A DNA stretch of 64,000 nt from the NCBI GenBank assembly GCA_008360975.2, contig VLJF02000046.1, positions 2,232,001 to 2,296,000 of the forward strand, in the 5' to 3' direction. The position numbers were made by a program, and so were the translations under genes. Source of the DNA: Lichenostomus cassidix. Lineage: Eukaryota > Chordata > Aves > Passeriformes > Meliphagidae. The notes below the pieces were generated by a model that was given only the letters and a program-made list of their open reading frames with translations, was not told the DNA's origin and did not search any database. Positions 32,180 through 44,612 of the stretch are shown one piece after another; the first letter of the stretch is position 1; each line of letters begins with the position of its first letter.

Positions 32180-33097
32180 ATGTCCAACAGCAGCTCCATC
32201 AGCCACTTCCTCCTCCTGCCATTCGCAGACACACGGCAGCTGCAGCTCCTGCACTTCTGCCTCTTCCTGGGCATCTCCTTGGCTGCCCTCCTGGCCAACA
32301 GCCTCATCATCAGCGCCGTAGCCTGGAACCACCACCTGCACACCCCCATGTTCTTCTTCCTGCTCAACCTGGCCCTCAGCGACCTGGGCTTAATCTGCAC
32401 CACTGTCCCCAAAGCCATGCACAATTCCCTCTGGGACACCAAGGACATCTCCTACTCAGGATGTGCTGCACAGCTATTCCTGTTTGTCTTTTTTGTTTCA
32501 GTAGACATTGGTCTTCTTACCATCATGAGCTATGACCGCTATGTGTCCATCTGCAAACCCCTGCACTATGGGACCCTCCTGGGCAGCAGAGCTTGTGCCC
32601 ACATGGCAGCAGCTGCCTGGGCCTGTGGCTTTCTCAATGCTCTGCTGCACACAGCCAATACATTTTCCCTGCCCCTGTGCCATGGCAATGCCCTGGGCCA
32701 GTTCTTCTGTGAAGTGCCCCAAATCCTCAAGCTCTCCTGCTCACACTCCAAACTCAGGGAACTTGGGCTTCTTGTGGTTAGTGTCTGTTTAGGGTTTGGT
32801 TGTTTTGTGTTCATTGTTTTCTCCTATGTGCAGATCTTCAGGGCTGTGCTGAGGATCCCCTCTGAGCAGGGACAGCACAAAGCCTTTTCCACATGCCTCC
32901 CTCACCTGGTTGTGGTCTCCCTGTTTTTCGGCACTGGCATTTTTGCCAACCTGAAGCCTCCCTCCATCTCCTCCCCATCCCTGCATCTGACAGTGTCAGT
33001 TCTGTACTCAGTGGTGCCTCCAGTACTGAACCCCCTCATCTACAGCCTGAGGAACCAGGGGCTCAAGAATGCCCTGAGGAAAATGACCATTTTGTAG
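32180..33097 (+). CDS. Olfactory receptor, OR14-like (gamma-c type), gene 2
   Basis: Intact 305-residue odorant GPCR starting MSNSSSIS. Residues 1-98 are nearly identical to genes 1 and 3 (changes such as Arg52His, Thr67Ser, Ser71Leu). TM3 differs strongly (LFLFVFFVSVDIGLLTIMS, residues 99-117), and TM5 is closer to gene 3 (LGLLVVSVCLGFG). The DRY, KAFSTCLPHL and PVLNPLIYSLRN motifs are present. The C-terminus departs from its paralogues after RNQ (GLKNALRKMTIL), and a polyadenylation signal follows 6 bp after the stop, so the 3' end has been replaced relative to the other two. It should act in olfactory neuron membranes; the ligand is unknown. Confidence 0.93.
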   Translation: MSNSSSISHFLLLPFADTRQLQLLHFCLFLGISLAALLANSLIISAVAWNHHLHTPMFFFLLNLALSDLGLICTTVPKAMHNSLWDTKDISYSGCAAQLFLFVFFVSVDIGLLTIMSYDRYVSICKPLHYGTLLGSRACAHMAAAAWACGFLNALLHTANTFSLPLCHGNALGQFFCEVPQILKLSCSHSKLRELGLLVVSVCLGFGCFVFIVFSYVQIFRAVLRIPSEQGQHKAFSTCLPHLVVVSLFFGTGIFANLKPPSISSPSLHLTVSVLYSVVPPVLNPLIYSLRNQGLKNALRKMTIL

Positions 33098-33103
33098 TCA
33101 AAC

Positions 33104-33109
33104 AATAAA
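33104..33109 (+). terminator. AATAAA just after OR gene 2
   Basis: aataaa 6 bp past the TAG stop; a second aataaa is at 33242-33247 after a T-rich tract. The second is at a more usual distance for a 3' UTR. Confidence 0.45.
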
Positions 33110-34159
33110 GTGCCTGATTTCTCCTGCATACCATTCAGCATGTAACTCTTTATAGGCCCAGACAGCTTTTTGCTATGTGTCTTTTTTGTTGTTGTCTTTG
33201 GTTGGGGTTTTTTGGGTTTTTTTTTTCCTTGTGTTGTTTTCAATAAAGGGATCTCATTAGTCATTTGATCATATTGCTACATCAGTAATTGCTTTTCTTG
33301 TGTTAAGCAGAGACATTGGGGAGCCATGATGCCTGTTCATTTATGTAATATAAATTGTCCTGCTCTGCCCGGTGTGTCCAAGTTGCTTCCTGAGCCATTC
33401 TCTCTCTCTGCAGGGGCAGTGCCTGTGAGCAGAGGTGGAGGGAAGAGACTCCCAGCACAGCAGCACAGCCAGGGACAATGGCCTTGGCTCTTCCCACATC
33501 TGCTCTTCCCAACTCCACACTCCCCTTCCCAGCCCTTCTGTGTATGTAAGGCCTGAGTGCTCTGGCAGCTTGGTCACAGCCCTGCTGTGTGTCTGTGCTG
33601 TGAGCACAGGCAGGGACAGGCCATGGGCACTGCAGGGACACAGCTGGGCTCCACCACAGCAGTTCCAGCAGCAAAGGGCATCTCCTGAGGGCACTGCAGG
33701 GAGGCTTCACTCTCCCTCCATAGTCTCTCTCAGGAACTTGCCCAAGGAACAGACTCTCAAGAGGCTCCTTGTGTTCCTTGTTGTCCCAGGGCTCAGTGGG
33801 ATAAGATCAGGGTCCCAGTGTGGCCTTCAGGGGACTCAGGTCTGGGTCAGGTTTTGCTTGTTGGTGGCCAGTGCCCATCAGATGGTGAATGGTCTGTGAT
33901 GAACCTTGCTGGGGCTCTCCAGCGTGTGCCAGGGCTGATGGCAGGGGAATGTTTGTCTGAAGGGCCTTGGGAGCTGCCAGGAGAACACAGGAGAGCTGCA
34001 GGGACAGTGTGTGCCAGGGATCAGCAGTGCCTGGAGCTCACTGGGCACAGCCCTGTCCAGGCTGGGGTCACCCAGAGATAAAGAACTGAATGTCTGCTGT
34101 GACCCATGAGAGCTCTGCAGCCCCAGGGGACACAGCAGGGACAGGAAAAGGAGTCTGGG
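33110..34159. repeat. Diverged 3' flank of OR unit 2
   Basis: T-rich near 33180-33235. From about 33550 it shows short matches to the 3' flanks of units 1 and 3 (gcctgagtgctct, cagggacaggccatgggcactgc) but is much more diverged. No gene seen. Confidence 0.5.
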
Positions 34160-35469
34160 CAGTGACTCCTCTGACCCTCAGGGAACTTCCCCAGGAGGAT
34201 CCAGGGCAGCCCCAAGGCCATCTGGCAGGCCTGGAACAAGGCAGGCACCTCTGAGCAGCCTCCATGGCTCCAGCAGAGCTCGTGTGGGAGGGATGAGTGC
34301 AGGGAGCACCATCAGCTGCCTGTGTGTCCAGCTGGAGCAGCAGAGCCCAGCAGAGGCAGCCCATGGCCCCGGGCAGCACAGCCCCCGTGCTCTGCAGAGC
34401 AGCACGCCCAGCTCTGTGGGGCTGTGGGGAGCAGGGCAGGGGCTGCAGCAATGGCTGCTCAGGCCAGCACAGCCGTGATCCCCTGGGAAAGGCTCTGTGG
34501 GCAGCTGGGATATGCCAGGAGAAGAGCAGGAGCCCGTGGGTGTGCACAGGAGCCCTGGCAAGAGGCTGCCCTGGCCCTGGGGCTGCAGGAGCTGCCCGAG
34601 CTGAGCATCTCCTGAGCATTCCAGACCCAGAGTCACTGTCCCTGACCTCCAGTGCCTCCAGTTCCTGCTGCAGGGCCAGACAGGGCTGGGCTGCTCTGCA
34701 GGGCTGCAGATGGGACATGGATTTCAGTGCTGGGAGATGGAGAGAAGGAGCAGATTCCAGCAAGGCTGTGCCTGGGACAAGTTGGGTGCCACAGGAGCTT
34801 TAGCAGGGTGTGGGAAGAAGGCAGCAGTTGGGAATCCCACAGGAATTGGCCATTCCTCAGCCAAACACAGCTTTTTGTCTGAAGCATCAACAAGGGAGGA
34901 CAGAGGGACATGAGGAAAGCTTTGGGAGCTCCCAGGGTCAGAGGGAGGTGGGGAAATGGGGCAGTGGGTAAAGTCTGCAAGGGAAGCAGCACAGGCCTAG
35001 GCCAGGGGAGGAGAGCTGCAGTGGGGTGACCAAAGGCCTTTGGGGGGCTGGGACCACCCCCTGCCAGCAGCAATGACATTTGTGTCCCCTGGCTGTGGCT
35101 GCTGTCCCTGCCACTGAGGCCCATGAGAAGACACCAGTTCCTTCCAGCCCCAGGGCTTGTGGCCTCCTCCCCCAGCCCACAGAGCTTTGCAGGGCTCCTG
35201 CTGCTCTCCTGCCCTCACCATCCCATACCCCACATCCCACTGCTCCAGGAGAGCCACGAGCATCCTGTGAGGCCACAGATCCCCATTGCCAGGGCATGGG
35301 GGTCAGGCCTTGGCTGTCCTGCTTGGCCAAGCCCAGGCAGGGCTTTCACAGCCACATTGCAGAGTCCATTTCCCACCTGGAACTGCTGGTGCCTCTGAGT
35401 TCTGCTTCCCCAGCCCCAGGGATGCTCTCCTTGGCTGCTCATTGCCCCCACGGTCTCTTGGCAGGGATG

Positions 35470-36060
35470 GCCTCAGTGGGGGCTGCTGACATCCTCAGCA
35501 ACTTGGAGGCTGCTGCTGAATTTTCTTTCTCCAGAGGCTTCTTCAGCCTTCAGCTCCTCAGTTCTGCAATTCATTCTTTGAGGGCTCATTAACATTTCAA
35601 AACACCCTAATAAGCCAAGCCCCTGGGAATCATTTATGACTTCAATTGTTTTGAGGTTAATTACGTGAATTCCAGAAGTCTATTCAAAGTGAATGTATTA
35701 CATTAAAAAGGGATACGAGATATTTTTTTTCCTCTTTATTAATTTGCTCTTTATACAATGATATAAGAAACCTCCAATTGGTATTGATCCCCAGCACCTC
35801 CTAATGCATTCTGATCAGATCTGAACATCAAGACCCTTTATGGGTGATGTGTAATCAGACTTTGTCTCTAACCCCCATCTCACCATTTCCCTCCTCCAAG
35901 CCCTGGGACTCAGAGCAGCCTTGTGCAAATCTTAGCTTCCTCCACTCCAGGCTGCACCTGCAGTTTTCAGCTCCTTGGCACAAACTCCCAGCTGCTTTCC
36001 TTGGAGAAGGAGCTGCCTGAGACACAGAGGGATGTTCATTTGTTGTCAGCAAACAGTAGC
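35470..36060 (-). repeat. Inverted-repeat arm, left, in duplication A
   Basis: Reverse complement of 38940-39510, covering the aggctgctgctgaattttc, aacatttcaaaacaccc, gattgatcccc…cctaatgca and gggatgttcatt landmarks. Spacer about 2.9 kb. The same pair recurs in A' (54230-55250 and 58620-59210). Confidence 0.8.
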
Positions 36061-36099
36061 AAGGGAATGCAGAGCTCCATAAAAGACAGAAGTCCAGCC

Positions 36100-36405
36100 C
36101 AAGGAGTGCTGGGCAATGGAGTCACATCCAGGGGTGTCCCCAGGGCTCAGGATTGGGGCCACTTCAGTTAAATCTCTTTATTGCTGATCTGGATGAAGCA
36201 CCGAGGGCACCCTCAGTCAGTTGCCAGGTGCCCCCAAGCTGGGTGGGAGTGTGGCTGTGCTGGAGGGCAGGAAGCTCTGCAGAGGGATCTGGACAGGCTG
36301 CAGCCATGGGCCCAGGACAATTGGATGAGGTTCAGCAAGGCCAAGGGCAGCATCCTGCCCTGGGGTCACAACCACACCAAATCCCTGGCCGTGCCCTGGC
36401 CCTGA
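36100..36405 (+). mobile_element. CR1 LINE fragment
   Basis: Degenerate CR1 coding/3' sequence on plus (ttattgctgatctggatgaagc, ggcaggaagctctgcagagggatctggacaggctg, ccctgccctggggtcacaac). Absent from the paralogous place in A' (about 55300). Confidence 0.75.
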
Positions 36406-36769
36406 TCCCCACAGCCTGTCCTGTTTGCTTCATCCCTCCATTGCCAGGGACTTTGTGGGACAAGGGAGCTCTGCTCTGGGGATGGAGGGAGGTGCAAGTG
36501 CAACCACTGGAGTGGGAACCACAAGTGATCAGGTTTGTGTCCTTTGGGGTATGGAACTGGTGAGACTAAGAGGCACAGAAAGTTTGTCTGCATGGCCAAG
36601 AAACAGAAGTTGAACATGACTCATTTTAATAACCATCACAGCTCTTCCCTCAGCTCTGTGCAACATCCCAGCAGCATCTGACATGTCCACCAGTCACAAG
36701 GGATTTCTATACAAAATCAGTTTTAGACAAAGATGATGCTGTCATAGATATAAACAGAGTTAAGTTGTA

Positions 36770-37150
36770 TCATGATGCTGTGCCTGGACTGGGGGTAAAA
36801 CAGCTCAGACAATGACCTATTTGCAAAGCTGTCAATGGTGGATGGAGAAGGGAGGTCAGGTTGCTTTTGGTGTTGAGAAAATGCTGAAACCAGTCTGACT
36901 CATTTGATTTCCTCCAGTCCTGTCCTGGCTGAACCTCCCCTCTTTCTCTTCCACCCATTGTCTTTTGTCTCCCACCAGCACCCTGGTGAAGAGCCTGGCT
37001 CTGTGCTCTCCATCACCTCCTCGCTGGCACTGCCAGGCTGGGATGAGGAGCCCCTCAGCCTTCCCTTCTCTGGGCTGGACAAGCCCAGCTCCCTCAGCCT
37101 CTCCTCACAGCCAAAGGGCTCCAGGCACACCTTGGAGGCTCTTCACTGAC
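36770..37150 (-). mobile_element. Old CR1-like fragment
   Basis: Minus strand contains gaggagaggctgagggagctgggcttg and related CR1 3'-region wording, then a stretch that diverges from the other CR1s here. Its duplicate is at 55560-55955. A different CR1 subfamily is likely. Confidence 0.55.
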
Positions 37151-37439
37151 CCTGCTGCAGCTGCCAGTCATCTTTCCTGCCCTGGGGAACACAAACCAGG
37201 CCACAGTGACCAGGATAATGCACATCCTTGATGTCCTGGTCACACAGCCATGGCCCCCTTGTCCCCATGTCAGGCTCTGGGGTCGATCCTGTGGAACATC
37301 CTTTGGGAAAGGTTGTGACTCCAGGTGGCCTGGGAGGACCCCAAGGGACAGGAGACCCCACTCTGCATGAATAGCATTGGAATTCTCAGGAGGAAACTGT
37401 GAGGGGGAGTGGGGGTGAAGTGACCAAGTCAGTGACCTC

Positions 37440-37850
37440 ACAGAGCCACCCTGTGATGTCACACAGCCCCCTGTGATGTCACAGCCTGCTCTGTGATGTC
37501 ACAGCCCAGTCTCTATTTCACACAGCTCGTCTCTGATGTCACAACCCACTCTGTGATGCCACACAGCCACCCTGTGATGTTGCTGCTGGCTCTGTGATGT
37601 CATAAAGTTGCTCTGTGATGTCATAAAGCTGCTCTGTGATGTCACACATCTGCTATGTGATGTCACATCCTGATGTGTGATATCACAGAGATGGCCTATG
37701 ATGTCATAGCTGCTCGATGACATCACACAACCCACTGTGTGATGTCACAGTCCACCCTGTGACCCCACACAACCCATTCAGTGATGTCACACAGCCTCCC
37801 CATGACATCAGAGCCACTCTGTGACCTCAAAGCTCCTCTCTGCAATGTCC
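37440..37850. repeat. TGATGTCACAG minisatellite, array 2
   Basis: About 18 units of the tgatgtcacag(c/a)…ctctg type, spacing roughly 17-25 bp, on the opposite strand sense to 4016-4285. Its paralogue in A' is 56240-56720. Confidence 0.85.
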
Positions 37851-38939
37851 CCCAGTGTCACCTTTGGGACAGAGGCACAGGACAGAGGCCTCCAAGCACA
37901 TTTGGGCTCCTCTGCCTGCAGCCCCCAGTGCCCAGAGGTGCTCAGCAGCTCCCACAGGCTGCAGAACCTCCATGCCACCCCTGAGAGCCACAAGTGTCTG
38001 TCCTTGTCCCAGCAAACCTGGCACCACTTGGAATCCTGGCCAGAGCATAGCTGTGGAGTGACCACTGGGCTCAGCAGGGCAAGGACCCCCCGGGAGCCCC
38101 CAAACCCCTCCTGCCCCATGGGTGACTGCAGGAGCTCCAGGGCTGTGCCTGTCCCCATGGCACTGTCACAAGGCTTGGCAGGTTTTCCCATCTCCTGCTG
38201 TGCCAGGACACCTGAGGCACCCCAAGACCCCTGGCCTGTGCTCGTGTCATCCTCATGTTCCAGTGCCCATGTGAGTCACATCCTGCCTTGGGCTCTGGTT
38301 TCCTGCTGCTTCCCTGGCTCTGTCCCTGGGCATGTCCCCCCCAGGGGACACAGTGACCCCATCTGGGCATCCTGGGGTGCCCTGTGTCCACTGTGGGATG
38401 GCCACGAGCAGCTCCAGGTGAGCCAGGTAAGAGGATCCACATCCCCCAGGCACTGGTGGGTGCTGGAGGACCTCGTGCCCAAAGCAAGGACCCTGAGCCA
38501 TTGTTGGGATTCAGAGCTCACAGCCAGGACCCCCTGTTGAGAACAAGCACAGAACCCCAAGCCCAGAACCAGGACCTCCAGGGAACAGATGCTGCAGAGG
38601 GTGTTGGATCAAGTTCCTGTGACCCCAGAATATTGGGATTAGTGCAGCTAATCTCTGCACAAGAGAGCTCTTCATCCACTTTCTCTCTTTTCCTCCCTCT
38701 GGCCATGCAGGGAGCTCATGACTTCAGTGTTTGACTTGTGTGTGCAAAGAGCAAATCTGGGCAGAATTGGGGCAGGGAGGGTTTGGGGGCATCTTGAGAT
38801 CTGTGCTGGGCACAGAATGAGTTTTCCATTGGTCTGAGACTGTCTGCCATGAATAGTGAACTTTATATACAGTGGAGGAATTACTTTTGCCATTTATGGA
38901 GTTTTGCCTTCCTTTGGGGTTTTTTGGGTTTTTTTGGGT

Positions 38940-39510
38940 TTTTTTCTGACCAGAAATGAACATCCCTCTGTGTCTCGGGCAGCTCCTTCTCCAAGGAAAG
39001 CAGCTGGGAGTTTGTGCCAAGGAGCTGAAAGCTGCAGGTGCAGCCTGGAGTGGAGGAAGCTGAGATTTGCACAAGGCTGCTCTGAGTCCCAGGGGTTGGA
39101 TGAGGGAAATGGTGGGGTGGGGGTTAGGGACAGAGTCTGATTGATTGTCAGCCATAAAGGGTCTTGATGTTTATATTTATTCAGACTGCATTAGGAGATG
39201 CTGGGGATCAATATCAGATGGAGATTGCTGATAAAAATGTATGAACAGGAAAAGAAAACCTAAACAGGACCAAGAGTCTGTCTTCATTGTTTTTAAATAT
39301 AGTGTATTTCTTTTGAATACACTTCTGGAGTTGGTCTAATTAACCACAAAACAATTGAAGACATAAATGATTCCCAGAGGGTTGCCTTCTTAGGATGTTT
39401 TCAAATGTTAAGGAGCCTGAGCTGAAGAGCTGAAGACAGAACAAGCCTCTGGAGTAGTAAAATTCCTCAGGGAGCCTCCAAGTTGCTGAGGATGCATCCT
39501 CATCAGAGCA
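38940..39510 (+). repeat. Inverted-repeat arm, right, in duplication A
   Basis: Partner of 35470-36060, and direct paralogue of 58620-59210. Confidence 0.8.
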
Positions 39511-39715
39511 GGAATGAACAGCAATGGGCACAGCTTTCTGTCTGCCCCAGCTTTGGGATGAGCCCTGGGCCTGGAGCAGGAACAGCTCCTGATGGCCACA
39601 AGGCCAGGGCTGTTGTGCTGATGTGGGCAGATGGGATGGCAGGAGGGGCTGCAGAGCTCTCAGCATCTCCTGGACAGGAGAGCAGGGCACACAGTGCTGC
39701 CTTTCAGTTGGTCTT

Positions 39716-40189
39716 AGAATTATGAGGGCGACATGATTAAAGGGATGAGATGGTTTTACCTTGGTATTTTAATAGCAACCTAGGTGCACAGATCTTCCAA
39801 GGTGGAACCTGCTGAGATGCACACACCATATAATGTGTATAAAATTTTTATAGACTTTTCAAATTAGCCTATCATTCCAGAATTCCCCAATAGGAAAATT
39901 AACAAAAGAAGTAATATCCCCCTATTCTAAAGAAACCCACCAGTATGAGGCTAGGGCGCCGTTTATTAAATATGTTCTAGAGAGTTTTTGATGGCATAGG
40001 GCTCTCTGGCCTTTTACTATAAATATTTAGGCTTTCTGCCTTGCAGAACCTTAAATCTGAGGAAGAATATCAGACTCCAAAAATTACAAGTATGTAGGTT
40101 AAGCGGATAGAGGATACAGAAAGTATGGAAGAGGTATAAAAATATATAAAAGGGTATATGAAAAATAAAAGGCAAAAATCATCAGGCAT
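39716..40189. other. AT-rich stretch, possible LTR remnant
   Basis: Shows tttatt/aataaa signals (minus near 39964) and AT-rich blocks unlike the neighbouring GC-rich DNA, but I cannot define TG…CA ends or target duplications. Confidence 0.3.
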
Positions 40190-41719
40190 CAAGAGGGAGC
40201 CTCCTTTTCCTTTGGCCAAGCACGTTCCCCCATGGCTGGGGCTGAGTCCTCTGGCAGCTCCAGCTGCTGCTGTGCCCTTCAGAGGGGCTGAGGCCGTGGG
40301 GCCACTGCCCAGAGCAGCCTGGCCTGAGCAGGGCTGTGGGGCCAGAGGCGGCTGGGCTGTGCTGGGGAGAGGCCCTTGGTGCTGCAGAGAGCTCAGGGCA
40401 GCTGGCAGAGCTTGGAGGGAGCTGGGCTGGGCTGAGAGAAGCTGCCAGAGAAACCATCAGTGTCCATCTCAGCCTGTGTGAGTGTGCAGGGGCAGGACTG
40501 AGCCCAGGGCTTGTGGGGCAGAGCCAGGGCCTGGGGAAGGCATGGAAAACAGGCAAGTGGCCGAGAGAGGAGGCTGCTCTGTGCCCTTGGTGGCACGGAC
40601 AGAGCAGGGAGGGAGCCCAGGACATTTGTCAGCCCAGCCTCTGTCCCCGGCCGTTGCCAGCCCTGGCTGCTCAGCCCAGGTTTGGGGGTGAGTTTGGCTG
40701 TGCCCCAGCTCCATCCTGCTGCGGGGCTCAGGGCCTGTTCCTGGCAATGGCCAGCCCTGCCCGGCCTCTCTGCTGGCCCCGAGCCCGGCAGAGCCTGGGG
40801 CAGGGCTGGCTGGGAAGGCCCACAGGTGCCATGGGCTGTGCAGGAGCTTGGAGAGGCTGCCCAGCAGGGAGGCCATGGGGGCACAGAGCCCCAGGGGCTG
40901 CTGTGGGCACCACGGCACAGGGGCTGTTCCCACCCGGAATGCTCCTGGCCTGGGCTGGGCTGCACAGGGGGCTGTGGCACCATGGCTGGGGCAGCGGGGC
41001 ACAAAGGGGCCACAGAGCTGCTGCCTGGGGTTACAGCAAGGCCAGCAGCAGACAAGGAATTGCTGGGCATTGCCTGTGCTGGGCAGGGCTGAGTGTGGGA
41101 AAGGCAGAGCTCAGCTGGCCTTGGTGGCTGCAGGAAAAGTGCAGAGCCAAAAGAGCCTCCATGGCTGTGCTGGAGACCGAGGCTGGAGGAGGGAAATGCA
41201 GAGCTGCTGTGGGATGGGGAGGGGGATTGAGTTCCAGCAGACACCGATGTGGGGCTGAGGGACTCAAGGGCTCCTTGGCCTGAGTCTGTCCTGGAAAGGT
41301 CTCTCAGGCCTCTGTGCTCAGGAAAGCTCCAAGGGAATTCCCACGGGGCTCGGCCCTGCCCGGCACGGCTGATGTCCCCCGAGCTCCACACTGCTCCGGA
41401 CTGGTGCTGCCAGTGCCGCTCGGGGTGAGGCTGCTTTGGGGACACCCAGGGCACAGCAAGGCTGCTTTGGGGACACCCAGGGCACAGCAAGGCTGCTTTG
41501 GGGCTGTGGGCACTGCCCAGCACTGGGGATGGGGCAAGTGGGGATAGCTGGGGCTGTACTGGTGGCACTGGTGGTGCTGGGAGCACCCCAGGGTGCTGGG
41601 TGAGGAGCTGTGGGGTGAGCAGAGGATGGGGTAGATGGGAATGAGGAGAAGGGGGGGGTAAAAGATGGAGTGGGACCCCCCAAACCGAGTAGGAGGTGAG
41701 TGGGACCCTGCAAAAATCA
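40190..41719. other. GC-rich stretch with long low-complexity frames; no gene called
   Basis: Overlapping open frames on both strands (40336-41283 plus, 41736-40393 minus) are Gly/Ala/Pro/Ser-rich, as expected from GC bias. A 31-bp unit (ggctgctttggggacacccagg-type) is repeated about 2.5 times at 41429-41505. No domain recognised. Confidence 0.45.
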
Positions 41720-42299
41720 GTGTTTAGCAAATGCAATAAAAGCCACTATGAATCAAGAGGGATGGTGAGTTACAAACAGAAACTATATAATAGTTTTACC
41801 TCCCGTAACGAGGAAGATATTACCAGATGAAAAATCATCTTCACCTGGGGAGCTCACACATTTCTTATTCTTCAGAAACCACTGGCCCATGGATCTGCAC
41901 AATGCCCATTGTGGAAGAAGGAGAACTCCAGTTGCTGCAGTTGAACAGCTCCAGTTTTGGCAATTTTTACCAGTTCACCAGGCATTCAGGTGTGACTTTG
42001 GGGTCACCAACCACCAGGGACCCCCAAAGTGACTCCCAAGGGCAGAAAAATGCATGTGTAAATGGGAGGGAAATGAAGTTTATGATTTTTGAGAAATTAT
42101 TATCCTATGTATGTTATTTCTGGGACAATCAATGAATATGTATGTAAAATACAGTCTGTCAACAGGAACTTTCCTGCACTCAGCATGCATGGTATTTCAG
42201 ATGAGATATCCCTTTGTGCATCTGGCCGAATCAAGAATGCTGCTTCCAAATGCTACATTGGTGTTAAGGAGTTTCTGTTATTGTTATTGATTTTTTAGT
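41720..42299. other. No gene seen
   Basis: AT-richer unique sequence between the GC-rich block and the satellite. A short frame (41827-42135) has no recognisable content. Confidence 0.45.
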
Positions 42300-44280
42300 A
42301 ACAGTGTCAAAATGGCCCCTTGGTTCCATGATGCCCCTAGCGTCACAATGGTCACCTTGGTTCCATGGGCCCTGTAGTGTCACAATGATCTCCTTGGCTT
42401 CACAGTGTCACAACTGGACTCCTGGCGACATGAGACCCCAGCTGTCACAACGGATTCTAGTTTCCAAAAGGTCTTGCTGTGTCACAATATTCTCCTCAGT
42501 TCAGTCAGGCCCCACTGTGTCCCAATGGTATCCTTGGTTCCAAAGTGTCAAAATGGTCCCTTGGTTCCATGAAGCCCTGCAGTGCCACACTGGCCCTTGG
42601 CTATACAAGGCCTCACAGTGTCACAATGATCCCCTTGCTTCCACAAGGCCCTGAAGTGTCAGAACTGATTCTGTTGGTTCCATGGCACTCTGCAGTGCCA
42701 CAATGGTCTCCTTCATTCCATAAGGCCCCACAGTGTCACAGTGGATTCCATTGTTCCATGAGTGTCACAATGGCCTTTTGGCTTCACGGGCCTCCGTAGT
42801 GCCACAATGATTTCCTTGATTCCATGAGGCTCTACAGCATTACAATGGACTGCTTGGCTCCACATTATCCCAGTGGATCATTGGTTCCATGGGGTACCTA
42901 CAAGTCACAATGGATTCCTTGTTTCCATCAACCCCCACAGTGTCACAGTGGCCCCTTAGTTCCATGACACCCTACACTGTCACAATGGCTCCTTGGTTCC
43001 ATGGGACCCAACAGTGCCACAATGCACCACTTGGTTCCATTGGCCTCCACAGTGACACAGTGGTTCCTTGATTCTGTGAAGCTGTGCAGTGTCACAATGC
43101 TCTCCTTGGTTTCATGAGGCTGTGCAGTGTCAAAATGGCCCCATTGGTTCTATGAGGCCCCAGAGTGTCACAGCGGTCTCCTTGGTTTCCATGGTGCCAC
43201 ACAGTGCCACAATTGTCCCTTGGCCCAACATGGCCCCATAGTGTCACAATGGTTCCTTGCTTCCATGAGGTCTGGTAGTGTCACAATGGACTCCTTGGTT
43301 CCATGGGGCTGCAAAGTGTCACAATGGTCCTTTTGTTCAATGAGGCTTCAGTGTCACAATAGTATCCATGATTCCATGAGTCCCTGCAGTGTCACAATAG
43401 TTTCCATTGGTTCCATTGAGCCCCACAGTGTCACAATGGCTCTTTGGTTCTGCAAGGCCTCAGAGTGTAAAAATGGCCTCCGTGGTTTCATGAGTACCTG
43501 CTGTGTCACAATGGACCCTTGGTTCCATGATGCCCTGTAGTGTCACAAAGGTCTCCTTGGTTCTGCAGTATAAGAATGCTGCCTTGGTCCCTTGGAGCCT
43601 CACAGTGTCACTATTGTGCCCTTGGTTCCATGAGGCCCAGCAGTATCAGATTGGCCCCTTTGTTCCATGGAGAACCACAGTGTCACTATGGTCCCCTTGG
43701 TTCCACGGGGCTCCCCAGTGTAACAATGGACCCTTGGTTCCATGAGGTTCCTCAGTGTCACAATGGTCTCCTTGTATGCTCAGTGTCACCATGGATCCTT
43801 TGTTCCATGAGGTTCTATAGTGTAACATGGTCACCTTAATTCCATGAGGTTCCACACTGTCACAGTAGAGTCCTTGGTTCTGTGAGGCCCTGATGTGTCC
43901 CAATGGACCCATGGTTCCAGGAGGTTCCATAGTGTCACCATGGTCTCCTTGGATCTGCAGTATAACAATGGACCATTGGTTCCATGCAGCCCTGATGTGT
44001 TACAATGGCTTTTTGGTTCCATGCAGCCCCACAGTTTCACAATGGACCCTTGGTTCCATGATGCTTTTTTCTGTCACAATGTACTATTTTTTTTGTTCCA
44101 TAAAGTTTCTCAGTGTCATAAAGGTCTCCTTGGATCTGCAGTGTCACAATGGACAGTTGGTTCCATGGAGCCAATTGTCACACATTGTCACAATGGTCTC
44201 TTTGGTTCCATGAGATTCCATAGTGTCACAGTGGACTCCTTGGTTCTGTGTGGCCCTGCTGTCACCATATCTCTGAAATA
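42300..44280 (-). repeat. ~37-bp satellite array 3
   Basis: Same family as 19446-21590, inverted (units read cttggttccatgaggccc…agtgtcacaatgg). It is the arm of the large inverted duplication that pairs with array 1. Confidence 0.92.
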
Positions 44281-44289
44281 TCAGAATGA

Positions 44290-44612
44290 GACTCCTTAAC
44301 ATAATTTGGTGTTAAAAAGAGCATCATTTATTCAGATCTGAGGTCCCATGGTGGAATAACTCCTAACCTTACATGGAGTCATGATTCTACAAGTGTGTTG
44401 TTTATCTACAGTGCCTACATGTGTATTACAATTTACCCATTACCATAAAACCCATCCCAAGTTCCCAGATCCAGTCCTTATTTTTTCTATCACTGCACTC
44501 TTTAGCCAGATGTTTTCTTTTTCTCTTCCAACCATCCTCGCTGGGAAAGCAGACCTTGCATGCTTTGCTTCCCTGCTATAAGTTCACAGGCACAGTAAAA
44601 ATAGAATTAACC
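44290..44612 (-). mobile_element. LTR-like repeat, inverted copy
   Basis: Reverse complement of 19115-19445, including tcaaccatcc…gctgggaaagcag and the ccattaccataaaacc landmark. Followed directly by OR unit 3 sequence. Confidence 0.5.

Larger units (their letters stand above)
34160..39715 (+). repeat. Segmental duplication A
   Basis: Direct paralogue of 53263-59412, matching segment by segment (34620 to 53388, 35530 to 54290, 36484 to 55318, 36900 to 55700, 37440 to 56240, 38380 to 58075, 38950 to 58630, 39480 to 59215). Copy-specific differences include a CR1 only here (36100-36405), and a solo LTR and JAK-like exons only in the other copy. No intact gene was recognised in it. Confidence 0.85.

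Noticed and set aside
36900..37150. Possible coding exon with Arg/Glu-rich frame on minus
   Set aside because: The wording matches the CR1 3' region (gaggagaggctgagggagctggg), so it is repeat-derived.
40336..41736. Overlapping frames of 315 (plus) and 447 (minus) codons
   Set aside because: Both are low-complexity GC-rich frames on opposite strands with no recognisable domain or splice structure.
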